This document shows, piece by piece, positions 8,136-18,100 of a DNA stretch of 64,000 nucleotides (positions are counted from its first letter, which is position 1; each line of letters opens with the position of its first letter). The notes under the pieces are model-generated. The model was not told where the DNA came from. It searched no databases and saw only the letters and a program-made list of their open reading frames with translations. The DNA comes from Vogesella margarita (GTDB lineage: Bacteria > Pseudomonadota > Gammaproteobacteria > Burkholderiales > Chromobacteriaceae): NCBI RefSeq assembly GCF_028548475.1, contig NZ_JAQQLE010000004.1, forward strand, positions 182,236 to 246,235, written 5' to 3'. The translations under genes and the position numbers were made by a program.

Positions 8136-9722
8136 TCAGTCGCGATAGCGCACGCAGTTCCGGCCGGCGGCCTTGGCCTGGTACAGCGCGGCATCGGCCT
8201 CGCGCAGCAGTGCTTCCTCGTCGCAGCCGTGCTGCGGATAACAGGCGATGCCGGCGGAGAAGCGCAGGTCCTGCAGCGCACCGTTGTCGCCGGCCACGCG
8301 ACAGGCCGCGTAGGCCTGCTGCAACTCGGCAACGCAGGCGGCGGCACCGGCGATGTCGCAGCCGGGCAGCACCAGACAGAATTCCTCGCCACCGTAGCGC
8401 ACCGCGAAGTCGGCGCTACGCAGGCGACCGGCAAACAGCGCCGCCAGCGACTTCAACACCGCGTCGCCCATCGCGTGACCGTACTGGTCGTTGACCGCCT
8501 TGAAGTGGTCGAGATCGATCAGCACCAGACACAGCGACTGCCCGAGATGACCGGCGTGCTGCAGCTCGACCGGCAGCCGTTCGTGCAGGTAGCGGCGGTT
8601 GTACAGCCGGGTCAGCGGATCGCGCTGCGCCTGTTCCTGCAGCTGTTGCTGCAGCTGCTCCACCTCCGCCATGCGCACCGCCAGCTCGCGGTTCAGCGTC
8701 TGCAGCGCATGGTGCGCCTGCTCGGCCTCCTGTTGCCGTTGCAGCGCCCAGTCGCGCTCGAAGGCCACGCTTTGTGCCGCCTGCTGCAGCTGCAGCGTGC
8801 GCTGGCGGAAGAAGCGGTAGCCGAGGAACACCAGCGCGAACAGCAGCACCGACAGCACCCAGTACACCGCCATCGCCGAGTCGCGATACAGCATCGCGCG
8901 CTGCTGCCACGCCTGCGCCGTATCGCCAACCTGCGCCGCCACGCTGCGATCCGCCAGCCAGAACGACAGCCACAGGAAGCCCAGCACGCCGCACAACGCG
9001 AATACCGCCACCAGCCCCACCCAGCGCTGCGCCGGTGCCGCCGCGGCACGCTGCGGCCAACGTTGTTCGCGCCAGCGCAGCACCGCGGGCGTAGCCAGCA
9101 GCAGCAGCGGCCCGCAGGTCAGCACCGTCTGCAGGAAATTGCCCGACCACCAGCCCTGCCACACCGCAAAGGCGCCCATCGCCGACAGCTTGTTGCTGTA
9201 GCTCCAGATGAAGGAACCGGTGGCGCTGGACACGGCGGAAATGAAGCAGATGGTGACGAAGAACAGCGCCGCCGGCAGCGACGACGGCACATAGCGCACC
9301 TTGACATGGCGGTACACCAGCGACAGCACCAGCAGCCCCAGCGGATTGGAGCAGGCAAACAGCAAGGCCCAGCCCAGCGGCAGCCCGGACAGGTAGGCGA
9401 CCAGCAAGGTGGAGAGATAGGCGAGGCTGGCGCCCCAGGCGTAGCCGAACCACAACACCCACAGGGTGGCGATGGTCAGCGGCGGATAAATGCTGATCAC
9501 GAAATCCAGCTCGCCGAAGCGGACGCTGTAGCCGTACCAGCCGGCGTACAGCTCGACCGCCGCCAGCCACAGGCCGGCCGCCAGCGACAGCAGCCAGGCC
9601 AGCAGCAGCTGCCAGCGTGCCGGCGAGCGCTGCAACAGCACGGCCAGCGGCAAGGCGCGCTCACTGCTGGCCATCAGCTCGGCCGGCACGACAAGGTTGG
9701 CCGCAAAGGGTGAAGCATGCAT
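8136..9722 (-). CDS. membrane diguanylate cyclase with MASE1-type sensor
   Basis: Synthesises cyclic di-GMP from two GTP. The N-terminal half (about residues 35-300) holds eight or so hydrophobic segments in the MASE1 pattern, a short coiled coil follows (about 310-360), and the C-terminal 165 residues are a GGDEF domain. The active site reads GGEEF and is preceded by RSAD five residues upstream, an intact inhibitory I-site, so product feedback is expected. The ATG at 9722 (528 aa) is chosen; an ATG at 9767 or TTG at 9773 would add 15-17 residues. It diverges from the sigma-54-dependent operon across a shared 250-bp region. Confidence 0.88.
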   Translation of the reverse strand: MHASPFAANLVVPAELMASSERALPLAVLLQRSPARWQLLLAWLLSLAAGLWLAAVELYAGWYGYSVRFGELDFVISIYPPLTIATLWVLWFGYAWGASLAYLSTLLVAYLSGLPLGWALLFACSNPLGLLVLSLVYRHVKVRYVPSSLPAALFFVTICFISAVSSATGSFIWSYSNKLSAMGAFAVWQGWWSGNFLQTVLTCGPLLLLATPAVLRWREQRWPQRAAAAPAQRWVGLVAVFALCGVLGFLWLSFWLADRSVAAQVGDTAQAWQQRAMLYRDSAMAVYWVLSVLLFALVFLGYRFFRQRTLQLQQAAQSVAFERDWALQRQQEAEQAHHALQTLNRELAVRMAEVEQLQQQLQEQAQRDPLTRLYNRRYLHERLPVELQHAGHLGQSLCLVLIDLDHFKAVNDQYGHAMGDAVLKSLAALFAGRLRSADFAVRYGGEEFCLVLPGCDIAGAAACVAELQQAYAACRVAGDNGALQDLRFSAGIACYPQHGCDEEALLREADAALYQAKAAGRNCVRYRD

Positions 9723-9804
9723 GGCATAGCCGCTATCCGTATAAGGTAAACAGCAGCATAAGATCATGCCCAAAACGTTTCAAGCATTGTTACCCGGGCA
9801 TGAA

Positions 9805-9841
9805 TGCACATGCTTAGTGCATAGCGCACCACCATGACCCA
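9805..9841 (+). promoter_or_regulatory. probable NtrC-binding sites
   Basis: TGCAC-N7-GTGCA at 9805-9821 matches the NtrC dyad exactly in its arms. A second, degenerate site (11 of 17 consensus positions) is at 9825-9841, two helical turns away. They lie about 110-135 bp upstream of the predicted start from the sigma-54 promoter, as in glnA-type enhancers. Confidence 0.65.
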
Positions 9842-9919
9842 TGGCTTGAAAACCATGCCATGTACGCATCATTTCAGTGCAAAAACATATTGCGATTGGC
9901 ATTTAAACAGGTAAAAACA

Positions 9920-9936
9920 CTGGCACGGGCCTTGCT
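9920..9936 (+). promoter_or_regulatory. sigma-54 promoter of the Anbu operon
   Basis: CTGGCACGGGCCTTGCT matches the -24/-12 consensus YTGGCACGNNNNTTGCW at every defined position. It lies 38 bp upstream of the first gene of the operon. Together with the NtrC-like sites upstream it predicts transcription under nitrogen limitation. Confidence 0.85.
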
Positions 9937-9973
9937 GAACGGTTCATGACGATGAACAGCCGGAGAACGCGCC

Positions 9974-11401
9974 ATGCATGCCCTCACCTTGCCCGAAGCG
10001 CACCACTACGACGAAATGCTGCTCGCCAGCGGGGGAATCCGCCCGCACTACCGCGATTTTGCCCACTGGCTGCATTCGCAGTCGCCGCAGACCCTGGCGC
10101 GCAAACGTGCCGAAGCCGACCTGATGTTCCACCGTGTCGGCATCACCTTCGCCGTGTACGGCGATGATTCCGGCGCCGAGCGGCTGATCCCGTTCGACAG
10201 CGTGCCGCGCATCATCCCGGCCAGCGACTGGCGCACGCTGGAAGCCGGCATGCGCCAGCGCGTCACCGCGCTGAACGCCTTCCTGCACGACATCTACCAC
10301 GAGCAGCACATCGTGAAGGCCGGCATCATCCCCGCCGAGCAGGTGTTCTCCAACAGCCAGTACCAGCCAGCCATGCAGGGGCTGGACCTGCCGCACCGCA
10401 TCTATGCGCACATCACCGGCGTGGATGTGATCCGCCACAACGACGGCAACTTCTACGTGCTGGAAGACAATCTGCGCGTGCCCTCCGGCGTGTCCTACAT
10501 GCTGGAAAACCGCAAGATGATGATGCGGCTGTTCCCCGAGCTGTTCGCCAGCCACGCGGTGGCCCCGGTGCAGCACTACCCCACCCTGCTGCTGAACACC
10601 CTGCGCCACGCCAGCCTGGCGGAAAACCCCACCGTGGTGGTGCTCACCCCCGGCCACCACAACAGCGCCTATTTCGAGCATGCTTTCCTCGCGCAGCAGA
10701 TGGGCGTGGAGCTGGTGGAAGGCCAGGACCTGTTCGTGAAGCACAACCGCGTGTACATGCGCACCACCGCCGGCCACAAGCAGGTAGACGTGATCTACCG
10801 CCGCATCGACGACGCCTTCCTCGACCCGCTGGCCTTCCGCGCCGACAGCATGCTGGGCGTGCCCGGGCTGCTGTCGGTGTACCGCAGCGGCGGGGTGATT
10901 CTGGCCAATGCCATCGGCACCGGCGTGGCGGACGACAAATCCATCTACCCCTACGTGCCGGACATGATCCGCTTCTACCTGAGCGAGGAGCCGCTGCTGC
11001 AGAACGTGCCCACCTGGATGTGCCGCCGCCCGGCCGAGCTGGACCACGTGCTGAACAACCTGGCCGAGCTGGTGGTGAAGGAGGTCCACGGCGCCGGCGG
11101 CTACGGCATGTTGATCGGCCCCGCCGCCAGCAGCGCCGAGATCGAGGACTTCCGCCAGCGCATCCTCGCCGACCCGGCCAACTACATCGCGCAGCCTACG
11201 CTGTGCCTGTCGTCCTGCCCCACCTTCGTGGAGGCCGGCATCGCCCCGCGCCATATCGACCTGCGCCCCTTCGTGCTGTCCGGCCGCGAAATCAGCATGG
11301 TGGCTGGCGGGCTGACGCGGGTAGCGCTCAAGCAAGGCTCGCTGGTGGTGAATTCGTCGCAGGGCGGCGGCACCAAGGACACCTGGATACTGGAGGAATG
11401 A
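9974..11401 (+). CDS. circularly permuted ATP-grasp type 2 protein
   Basis: A 475-residue member of the COG2308 (DUF404/DUF407) family of circularly permuted ATP-grasp enzymes, thought to form peptide-like bonds. Visible family features include the GGIRPHYR start, FHRVGITFAVYG, the VLEDNLRVPSGVSYMLENR stretch around residues 165-184, the GGYGM segment and the C-terminal SQGGGTKDTW. It is the first gene of an operon with alpha-E, GNAT, transglutaminase-like and Anbu genes. Association of these families is known from comparative genomics, but the product made is unknown. Confidence 0.9.
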   Translation: MHALTLPEAHHYDEMLLASGGIRPHYRDFAHWLHSQSPQTLARKRAEADLMFHRVGITFAVYGDDSGAERLIPFDSVPRIIPASDWRTLEAGMRQRVTALNAFLHDIYHEQHIVKAGIIPAEQVFSNSQYQPAMQGLDLPHRIYAHITGVDVIRHNDGNFYVLEDNLRVPSGVSYMLENRKMMMRLFPELFASHAVAPVQHYPTLLLNTLRHASLAENPTVVVLTPGHHNSAYFEHAFLAQQMGVELVEGQDLFVKHNRVYMRTTAGHKQVDVIYRRIDDAFLDPLAFRADSMLGVPGLLSVYRSGGVILANAIGTGVADDKSIYPYVPDMIRFYLSEEPLLQNVPTWMCRRPAELDHVLNNLAELVVKEVHGAGGYGMLIGPAASSAEIEDFRQRILADPANYIAQPTLCLSSCPTFVEAGIAPRHIDLRPFVLSGREISMVAGGLTRVALKQGSLVVNSSQGGGTKDTWILEE

Positions 11402-11403
11402 TC

Positions 11404-12327
11404 ATGATGCTCTCGCGCACCGCTTCCCAGCTGTACTGGATGAGCCGTTACATGGAGCGCGCCGAAAACCTGGCGCGCCTCTTGGACGTGACCCACAGCC
11501 TGTCGCTGCTGCCGCAATCCCGCGGCGGTGCCGACATTGCCGCCGCGCTAGCCACCACCGGCGCGCTGGACGCCTGCCGCGCCCGCCACCCGCAGCTTGC
11601 CGCCGCCGACGTGCTGCACTTCATGACCTTCGATGCGGCCAACCCTGCCAGCATCATCAGCTGCCTGAAATACGCCCGCGAAAACGCCCACGCCGTGCGC
11701 GGCAAGATCACCGGCGAGATGTGGGAAAACATCAACGCCAGCTGGCTGGAAGCGCGGCAGATGGCCGCCGAGGGCCGCCCGCTGGCCGGCTTCTTCGACT
11801 GGGTGAAGGAGCGCTCGCACCTGTTCCGCGGCACCACCTACGGCACCATCCAGCGCAACGACGCGTTTTCCTTCATCCGCCTTGGCACCTTCCTGGAGCG
11901 CGCCGACAACACCGCGCGGCTGATCGACGTGAAATCGCACCTGGTGGGCCACGAGCTGGACGACAGCGCGGCGGATTTCTACCTGTGGGGCGCGCTGCTA
12001 CGCTCGCTGGGCGCCTTCGAGGCCTACCACGAGCTGTACCGCGACAGCCTGAGCGCACGGCGGGTGGCCGAGCTGCTGATCCTGCGCCCGGACGTACCGC
12101 GCTCGCTGCGCGCCTGCGTGGACGAGATTGCCGAGCTGCTGCCGCGCATCCAGGGCGACACCGGCCACCGTGCCAAAAGGTTGGCCGCCACCCTGCACGC
12201 CGAGCTGAGCTACGACCAGATCGACAGCATTCTTGCCGGCGGGCTGCACGCCTACCTGGCGCAGTTCCTCAGCCAGATTCACGCGCTGGGCGATGCCGTG
12301 CACGACGCCTACCTGGAGGCAGCATGA
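11404..12327 (+). CDS. alpha-E domain protein
   Basis: A 307-residue all-helical protein of the COG2307 (alpha-E, DUF403) family, the usual partner of COG2308 ATP-grasp proteins. The N-terminus MLSRTASQLYWMSRYMERAE and the motif GTFLERADNTARLID are characteristic. GGAGG at 11392-11396 places the start at 11404; an ATG at 11398 overlaps the upstream stop but is too close to that site. The 3' end overlaps the next gene by 4 nt. Biochemical role unknown; probably part of a peptide-modifying complex. Confidence 0.9.
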   Translation: MMLSRTASQLYWMSRYMERAENLARLLDVTHSLSLLPQSRGGADIAAALATTGALDACRARHPQLAAADVLHFMTFDAANPASIISCLKYARENAHAVRGKITGEMWENINASWLEARQMAAEGRPLAGFFDWVKERSHLFRGTTYGTIQRNDAFSFIRLGTFLERADNTARLIDVKSHLVGHELDDSAADFYLWGALLRSLGAFEAYHELYRDSLSARRVAELLILRPDVPRSLRACVDEIAELLPRIQGDTGHRAKRLAATLHAELSYDQIDSILAGGLHAYLAQFLSQIHALGDAVHDAYLEAA

Positions 12328-12830
12328 GCGAGCTGATCATCCGCGAGGCCACCCCGCACGACGCGGCCGCCATCTGCGCCATCTACAACCCCTACATCGA
12401 GTACACCACCATCTCTTTCGAAGAGCAGCCGGTAAGCGTAGCCGACATGGCCGAGCGCATTGCCGGCACCCAGGCGCAAGGCCTGCCGTGGCTGGTGGCC
12501 GAGGCCGAGGACGGCGAACTGTTCGGCTACGCCTATGCCAGCCGCTGGCGCGCGCGCCCGGCCTACCGCCACAGCGCGGAAGCCAGCATCTACCTGCGCC
12601 AGGCCACCGTGGGTCAGGGCCTGGGCAAGCTGCTGTACCGCGAGCTGCTGCAACGGCTCACCGCCCTAGGGCTGCGCACCGTGATCGGCGGCGTGGCGCA
12701 ACCCAACCCGGCCAGCGACGCACTGCACCGCGCGCTGGGCTTCAGGCAGGTAGCCAGCTTCGAACAGGTTGGCCGCAAGTTCGGCCGCTGGCTCGACGTT
12801 GCCTACTGGCAACTGGCCCTTGCCGACTGA
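12324..12830 (+). CDS. GNAT N-acetyltransferase, phosphinothricin/amino-acid type
   Basis: A 168-residue acetyltransferase that uses acetyl-CoA. The start overlaps the alpha-E gene (ATGA). The sequence IREATPHDAAAICAIYNPY at the N-terminus, the acetyl-CoA loop VGQGLGKLL near residues 94-102 and the GGVAQPNPAS segment are typical of the Pat/MddA branch that acetylates phosphinothricin or methionine analogues. Its tight coupling into an Anbu-type operon is unusual and suggests it acylates an amino group of the operon's peptide product or intermediate; this is an inference. Confidence 0.85.
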   Translation: MSELIIREATPHDAAAICAIYNPYIEYTTISFEEQPVSVADMAERIAGTQAQGLPWLVAEAEDGELFGYAYASRWRARPAYRHSAEASIYLRQATVGQGLGKLLYRELLQRLTALGLRTVIGGVAQPNPASDALHRALGFRQVASFEQVGRKFGRWLDVAYWQLALAD

Positions 12831-12881
12831 CGCCCGCACCGCAATCCATACATGTAAGAACTACGCTTTCCAGGAGGCAGC

Positions 12882-13676
12882 ATGCAACTGACCATCGACC
12901 ACGAAACCGTGTACCGCTACGACGATATCGTCAGCCACAGCACCCAGTACCTGCGCCTGACCCCACCGGACAGCGGCCACCAGCGCATCCTGTCATGGCA
13001 GCTGGAGCTGCCGGTAGCCGCCAGCGAAAGCACCGATGCCTACGGCAACATCCTGCACGTGCTCACCCTGGACACGCCGCACAGCGAGATTCGCCTGCGC
13101 GCCCACGGCGTGGTGGAAACCAGCGACGACTGGGCGGACGAGGACGAGGCGCTGCCGCCGCCGGTGTTCCTGCGCGGCAGCGCGCTGACCGAGCCGGACG
13201 ACGCCATCCGCGCACTGGCAGCCGGTCACGCCAATGCCATTGCGGCCAACCCTGAAGCCGGCCTCGCCGCGCTGATGCTGGCGATAGCCGATGCCATGCC
13301 CTACACCAGCGGCGTCACCGTGGCGGAAACCACTGCCGCGCAGGCCTTGGCACTGGGCGCCGGCGTATGCCAGGACCACAGCCACGTGTTCATCGCCGCC
13401 TGCCGCAGCCTGGGGCTGCCGGCACGCTATGTCAGCGGCTACCTGCTGAGCGACCGCGACACCCACGTCGCCAGCCACGCCTGGGCCGAGGTGCATGCCG
13501 CGGGCTGCTGGCTGGGCTTCGACATCAGCAACCGCATGCGGCCGGACCGCCACCACCTGAAGCTGGCGGTGGGCCTGGACTACAGCGATGCCAGCCCGGT
13601 GCGCGGCGTGCGCCGGGGCGGCGGCAGCGAGGCGCTGCAGGCGCATGCACGGGTAACGGAGGCAGACCAGCAATGA
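12882..13676 (+). CDS. transglutaminase-like cysteine peptidase family protein
   Basis: A 264-residue protein with an N-terminal bacterial transglutaminase-associated region (residues 1-90) followed by a transglutaminase-like core. The catalytic triad is visible: C163 in GVCQDHSH, H199 in SHAWAEV and D214 in FDISN. GGAGG precedes the ATG. It overlaps the downstream Anbu gene by 4 nt. In this gene neighbourhood such proteins may cut or cross-link isopeptide bonds formed by the ATP-grasp enzyme. Substrate unknown. Confidence 0.9.
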   Translation: MQLTIDHETVYRYDDIVSHSTQYLRLTPPDSGHQRILSWQLELPVAASESTDAYGNILHVLTLDTPHSEIRLRAHGVVETSDDWADEDEALPPPVFLRGSALTEPDDAIRALAAGHANAIAANPEAGLAALMLAIADAMPYTSGVTVAETTAAQALALGAGVCQDHSHVFIAACRSLGLPARYVSGYLLSDRDTHVASHAWAEVHAAGCWLGFDISNRMRPDRHHLKLAVGLDYSDASPVRGVRRGGGSEALQAHARVTEADQQ

Positions 13677-14422
13677 CTTACTGTGTCGGCATGGTGCTGG
13701 ATGAGGGGCTGATCTTCGCATCGGATTCGCGCACCAACGCGGGGGTGGACCACGTGGCCACCTTCCGCAAGATGAACGTGATCGCGGTGCCGGGCGAGCG
13801 GCAGATTGTGCTGCTGAACGCCGGCAACCTGGCCACCACCCAGAGCGTGGTGAGCCTGCTGAAAAGCCGGCTCAGCCACGATGCGGCCAACCTGCACACG
13901 GTCAGCAGCCTGTACCAGGCGGCGGAGCTGGTTGGCAGCACGGTGCGCGAGGTGATCGCCCGCGACGGCGACGGCCAGACCCAGTCGCAGGGCGTGGACT
14001 ACGGCTGCAGCTTCCTGGTGGGTGGGCAGATCCAGGGCGAGCCGCCGCGGCTGTTCCAGGTCTACCCACAGGGCAATTTCATCGAGGCCACGCCGGACAC
14101 CCCCTACTTGCAGATCGGCGAGGCCAAGTACGGCAAGCCCATCCTCGACCGGGTGATCCGCCACGACACGCCGCTGGCGCAGGCCATCAAGTGCACGCTG
14201 ATCTCGTTCGACTCCACCATCCGCTCCAACCTGTCGGTGGGGCTGCCGATTGATCTCTTGTGGCAGCAGCGTGACGATTTCGACTTCGCGCCGCGCCACC
14301 GCGTCACCGAGGACGACCCGTATTTCCTGCAATTGCGCCAGGGCTGGGGCGAAGGGCTGCGCCAGGTGTTCGGCCAGCTGCCGGACGCGTTGTGGTTCAG
14401 GGACGGCGACGGCGAGACGTAG
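13673..14422 (+). CDS. Anbu proteasome-like peptidase (HslV relative)
   Basis: A 249-residue proteasome-type beta subunit of the Anbu class, related to 20S beta subunits and HslV. After removal of the initiator Met the N-terminal residue is Thr2 (TYCVGMVLDEGL), the expected nucleophile, and the SDSRTNAG segment matches the proteasome fold. Known Anbu proteins self-assemble into rings or helices. No ATPase partner such as HslU or ClpX is encoded nearby. The gene overlaps the transglutaminase-like gene by 4 nt and is the last of the sigma-54-dependent unit. Confidence 0.9.
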   Translation: MTYCVGMVLDEGLIFASDSRTNAGVDHVATFRKMNVIAVPGERQIVLLNAGNLATTQSVVSLLKSRLSHDAANLHTVSSLYQAAELVGSTVREVIARDGDGQTQSQGVDYGCSFLVGGQIQGEPPRLFQVYPQGNFIEATPDTPYLQIGEAKYGKPILDRVIRHDTPLAQAIKCTLISFDSTIRSNLSVGLPIDLLWQQRDDFDFAPRHRVTEDDPYFLQLRQGWGEGLRQVFGQLPDALWFRDGDGET

Positions 14423-14437
14423 AACCGTGCCACCGGC

Positions 14438-15187
14438 TCAAGACGCCAGCGACAGGCTGGCAAACAGCGGCAGGTGATCGGACAGGTGCGACCAGGGTTG
14501 GCCGCGACACACCGCCACCTGGTGGACGCGCAGGCCGCGCACGTAGATGCGGTCCAGCGGCAGCAGCGGCAGCCGCGCCGGGAAGCTACGCGCGTGCTGG
14601 CCCTGCTGCTGCACGAACACCTCCTGCAGGCCGCAGCCGCGCCCCAGCCAGCTGTCGGCCTCGCCGCGCCAGTCGTTGAAATCGCCGGCCAGGATCAGCG
14701 GCATGCCGGCCGGAATGTGCTGCTGGATGTAGTGCTGCAGCGTCAGGTACTGGCGGCGGCGGTCGCGCGCCAGCAAGTTAAGGTGGGCGCAGAGGCAGGC
14801 TACCGCTTGCGGCCAACCTTGCGGCCGGATCACGGTGTGCAGGATACCGCGCCGCTCCAGCCGGTTGACCGAGATATCCTGATTGGCGGCCAGCTGCTGC
14901 GGAAAACGTGACAACACCGCATTGCCGTGGTGGCCGTGGTCGTAGCGCGCGTTCATGCCGTAACTGGCGGAATGGGATAGCGCCGAGGCCAGGAAGTCGT
15001 GCTGCGGCCAGCCGGCATGGTGCTGCTCGCGCCCGACATGACGCCCCTGTACCTCCTGCAGGAACAGCACGTCGGCGGACAGCTGCTGCAACGCGCTGGC
15101 GATCTCCTGCATGTGGGAACGGCGGTTGAGCGGCGACATCCCCTTGTGCAGATTGAAGGTCACCACGCTTAGACGCTTGCTTGACAC
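14438..15187 (-). CDS. endonuclease/exonuclease/phosphatase family protein
   Basis: A 249-residue EEP-fold hydrolase (metal-dependent phosphodiesterase/nuclease type). Core motifs are TFNLHKG near the start, LQEV, AGDFNDWRGE and the C-terminal SDHLPLF. The likely start is the GTG at 15187 with GAGGAG 8 nt upstream, overlapping the end of the histidine kinase gene by 19 nt, so the two are probably co-transcribed. It resembles YbhP-type proteins, and I cannot tell whether its substrate is nucleic acid or a phospholipid. It converges on the Anbu operon with a 15-nt gap. Confidence 0.85.
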   Translation of the reverse strand: MSSKRLSVVTFNLHKGMSPLNRRSHMQEIASALQQLSADVLFLQEVQGRHVGREQHHAGWPQHDFLASALSHSASYGMNARYDHGHHGNAVLSRFPQQLAANQDISVNRLERRGILHTVIRPQGWPQAVACLCAHLNLLARDRRRQYLTLQHYIQQHIPAGMPLILAGDFNDWRGEADSWLGRGCGLQEVFVQQQGQHARSFPARLPLLPLDRIYVRGLRVHQVAVCRGQPWSHLSDHLPLFASLSLAS

Positions 15188-18100
15188 GAGGCCTGCTCCT
15201 CCAGCCAGGCGGCGACCGCCGCACGTGCTGTATCGAACTGCTGCCACAGGGCCGGGATCGCCGCCAACTCGGCGGCGCGTCCCGCTTTTTCCAGTGCTTC
15301 GGCCGCATCGCCGAGCGCCATGGCGCCGACCATGCGGCTGGCGCCCTTGATCCTATGCGCCGACCAGGCGATCTGCGCGGCGTCGCCGACGGCCACCGCC
15401 CGCTCCAGGGCGGCGACATCCTCGTCGTTGCCCTGCATGTACTCGTCCAAGATCGCCTGCTCCACCGACCAGTCTCCGCCGCTGTACACCGCCAGCGCCT
15501 GGCGGTCTATCGCCTCCGGCGCGGCCGCGACCACCACCTCTGCCACCGGTACGGGTACGGTCGGCAGGGCAACGTCGCCCAGCCACTTGTGCAGCATGTC
15601 CTTCAGCGCCGCCAGCCCCAGCGGTTTGCTGAGGAAATCGTCCATGCCGGCGGCACGGGTCTTGTCCAGCTCTTCCTTCGCCACGTTGGCGGTGCAGGCG
15701 ACGATCGGCACCGGCACGCGCCCCTGGGCCATCTCCTGGCTGCGGATCGCCTGCGCCAGCGCGTAACCGTCCATCTGCGGCATGTGGCAATCGGTCAGCA
15801 CCAGCGAGAAGGCCTGCTGCTGCCACAGGCTCAGCGCCATCAGCCCGTCCACGGCGGCCACCACCGGGTAGCCGAGCAGCTCGAACTGCTTGACGGTCAG
15901 CTTGCGGTTGATTGAATTGTCTTCCACAAACAGCACCGGCGCCATGTCGCGCATCAAACCCGCGCCCGCAGCCACGATGGCGGCGTGATCCAGCTCGCTC
16001 GCCTGCGGCAGTTCGGCGGCGTCACACAAGGGGAAACGGATCTCCAGCGAGGCGACGGTGCCGCGCCCCGGCTCGCTCTCCATCGCCACCACCCCGCCCA
16101 TCAGCCCGGACAGGCGCCGGCAGATGGCCAGCCCGAGGCCGGTGCCGCCGAAGCGGCGCGCGGTGCTGCTTTCCGCCTGGGTGAACGGCTCGAACAGCCG
16201 TGCCAGCTGCTGGCGGTCGATGCCGATGCCGGTGTCGGCCACCTCGAAGCGCAGCCACTGCTCGCCGGCGCTCGTCTCCAGACAGCGCACGCGCAGCGTC
16301 ACCTGCCCCTGCTGCGTGAACTTGAGCGCATTGCTGCAGAAGTTCTGCAGGATCTGGCGCAGGCGCAGCGGATCGAAGCGCAGCGCCGGTGCCACCCGCT
16401 CGTCGATGTCCAGCAGGAACCACAGCTGCTTGCGCTGCGCCAGCTCCGCGTACAGGTGGTGCACGCGCTGCATCAGCACGCGCACCGACGCCGGCTCGGG
16501 GAGGATCTCCAGCCTGCCGGCCTCGATCTTGGAAAAATCCAGGATGTCGTCGATCAGGCGCAGCAGGGTGTGCGCCGATTCCTGCACCGTGTCCACCGCG
16601 TCGCGCTGCGCCTCGTCCAGCGTCGTCAGCGACAGCAGCTCCAGCATGCCCAGCACACCGTTCATCGGCGTACGGATCTCGTGGCTCATCGCGGCCAGGA
16701 AGGCGCTCTTGGCGCGGCTGGCGGCGTTGGCCGCATCGCGTGCACGTAGCACGGTCTCCTCCGCCTCGCGCCGGGCGGTGATATCGAAGCAGGCGAGGAT
16801 CACGCCGTCCGCGGCCATGCCGGGAAACAGCAGCTGGCCGGCGAACAGCACCCAGATCGGCTTGCCGCTGGCCTGCATGCATTCGATTTCGAGGCTGAGG
16901 TGATGGTCGTCGCGGCGCACCTGCTCCAGCCCGTCATGCAGCTGCCGCCACGCCTCGTCGCTGCCAAGCAGCTCGCGCAGCGGCACGCCCTGCAGCCCGC
17001 TCTCGCGGGTGCCGAACAGCGCCTCGCCGGCACGGTTGACGCGTACGATGCGGTCGTGATTGTCCAGCCGCATCAGCCCGACCGGCGACGCACTGTAGAT
17101 CGCCTCTTCCAGCTGCAGCACTTCGCGCAGCTCGCGCTCGCTGGCTCGGCGGCGGTCTTCCTCGGCGTAAAAGCTGACGATGCTGCCGCAGGCACCGAGC
17201 AGCGGCTGCAGCGCCTGGTAGTGCGCGTCGGCAATCGATTCGATGGCGATGCCGGCCACCATCACCGTGCGGCTGTCGATCTGGATCGGCAGGAAGGTCC
17301 AGCCGTCTTCGGCAATGATCTGCTGCCGCTGCCCCTGCTGTATCGCCTCCGCCAGCGGCAGCTGGCGGAAGCGTGCCACCCATGGCGGCTCTTGGCCGTT
17401 GCCCAGCCGCGCCTGGATGCGGAACGACGCCAACTTGTCGTGCGCTGTTTCCAGCGACAACACCAGGCCCGCGGCGACGCCGAAGTAGTCCAGCAGGATG
17501 CGCAGCACCTCGCGGAATACCGTCTGCCGCGGGCTGCGGGCGAACAGCAGGCTCTCCACGCGCTGGATCGCCGACAACAGCTGCATGCTGCGCGCCAGCG
17601 ACTGCTCGGCGATGGTGCGCTGGTGCTCGTCGCGGATGATCAGCAGCCGGCGGCTGTGGCGGCCGTCGCGGCCGTCCACCAGCGGGCTGACGGTAATCGC
17701 GGCAAAGAAACGGCTGCCATCGTGCCGACGGCCGCTGCCGGCACGCGACACGTCGAAGCGGGCCTCATCGTCCAGCCAGTCGGCGTCGGCGCCGTCGACG
17801 CGGATGATGTCGTCCAGCGCCAGGTCCTGCAACGCCACCAGCGGCAGACCGAACATTCTCTCGGCGCCGTAGTTGGCGACCTCGATGCGGTGGCTGGCGT
17901 TGACGGTCAGGATCGCGTCCGCCGCTGCGTCCAGCACCCGCTGCATGCGCTGCAGCGGGCGCAGGATGCGGTAGCGCATGCGCAGCAGCAGGTAGGCATA
18001 CAGCAAGAGCGCCAGCACGGCGAAGGAGATGTTCAGCGCCAGACTTTGCGCGTAGCGCTGCTGCTGCTCGTCGACACGGTTGGCCGCGGCGCGGGTCAGC

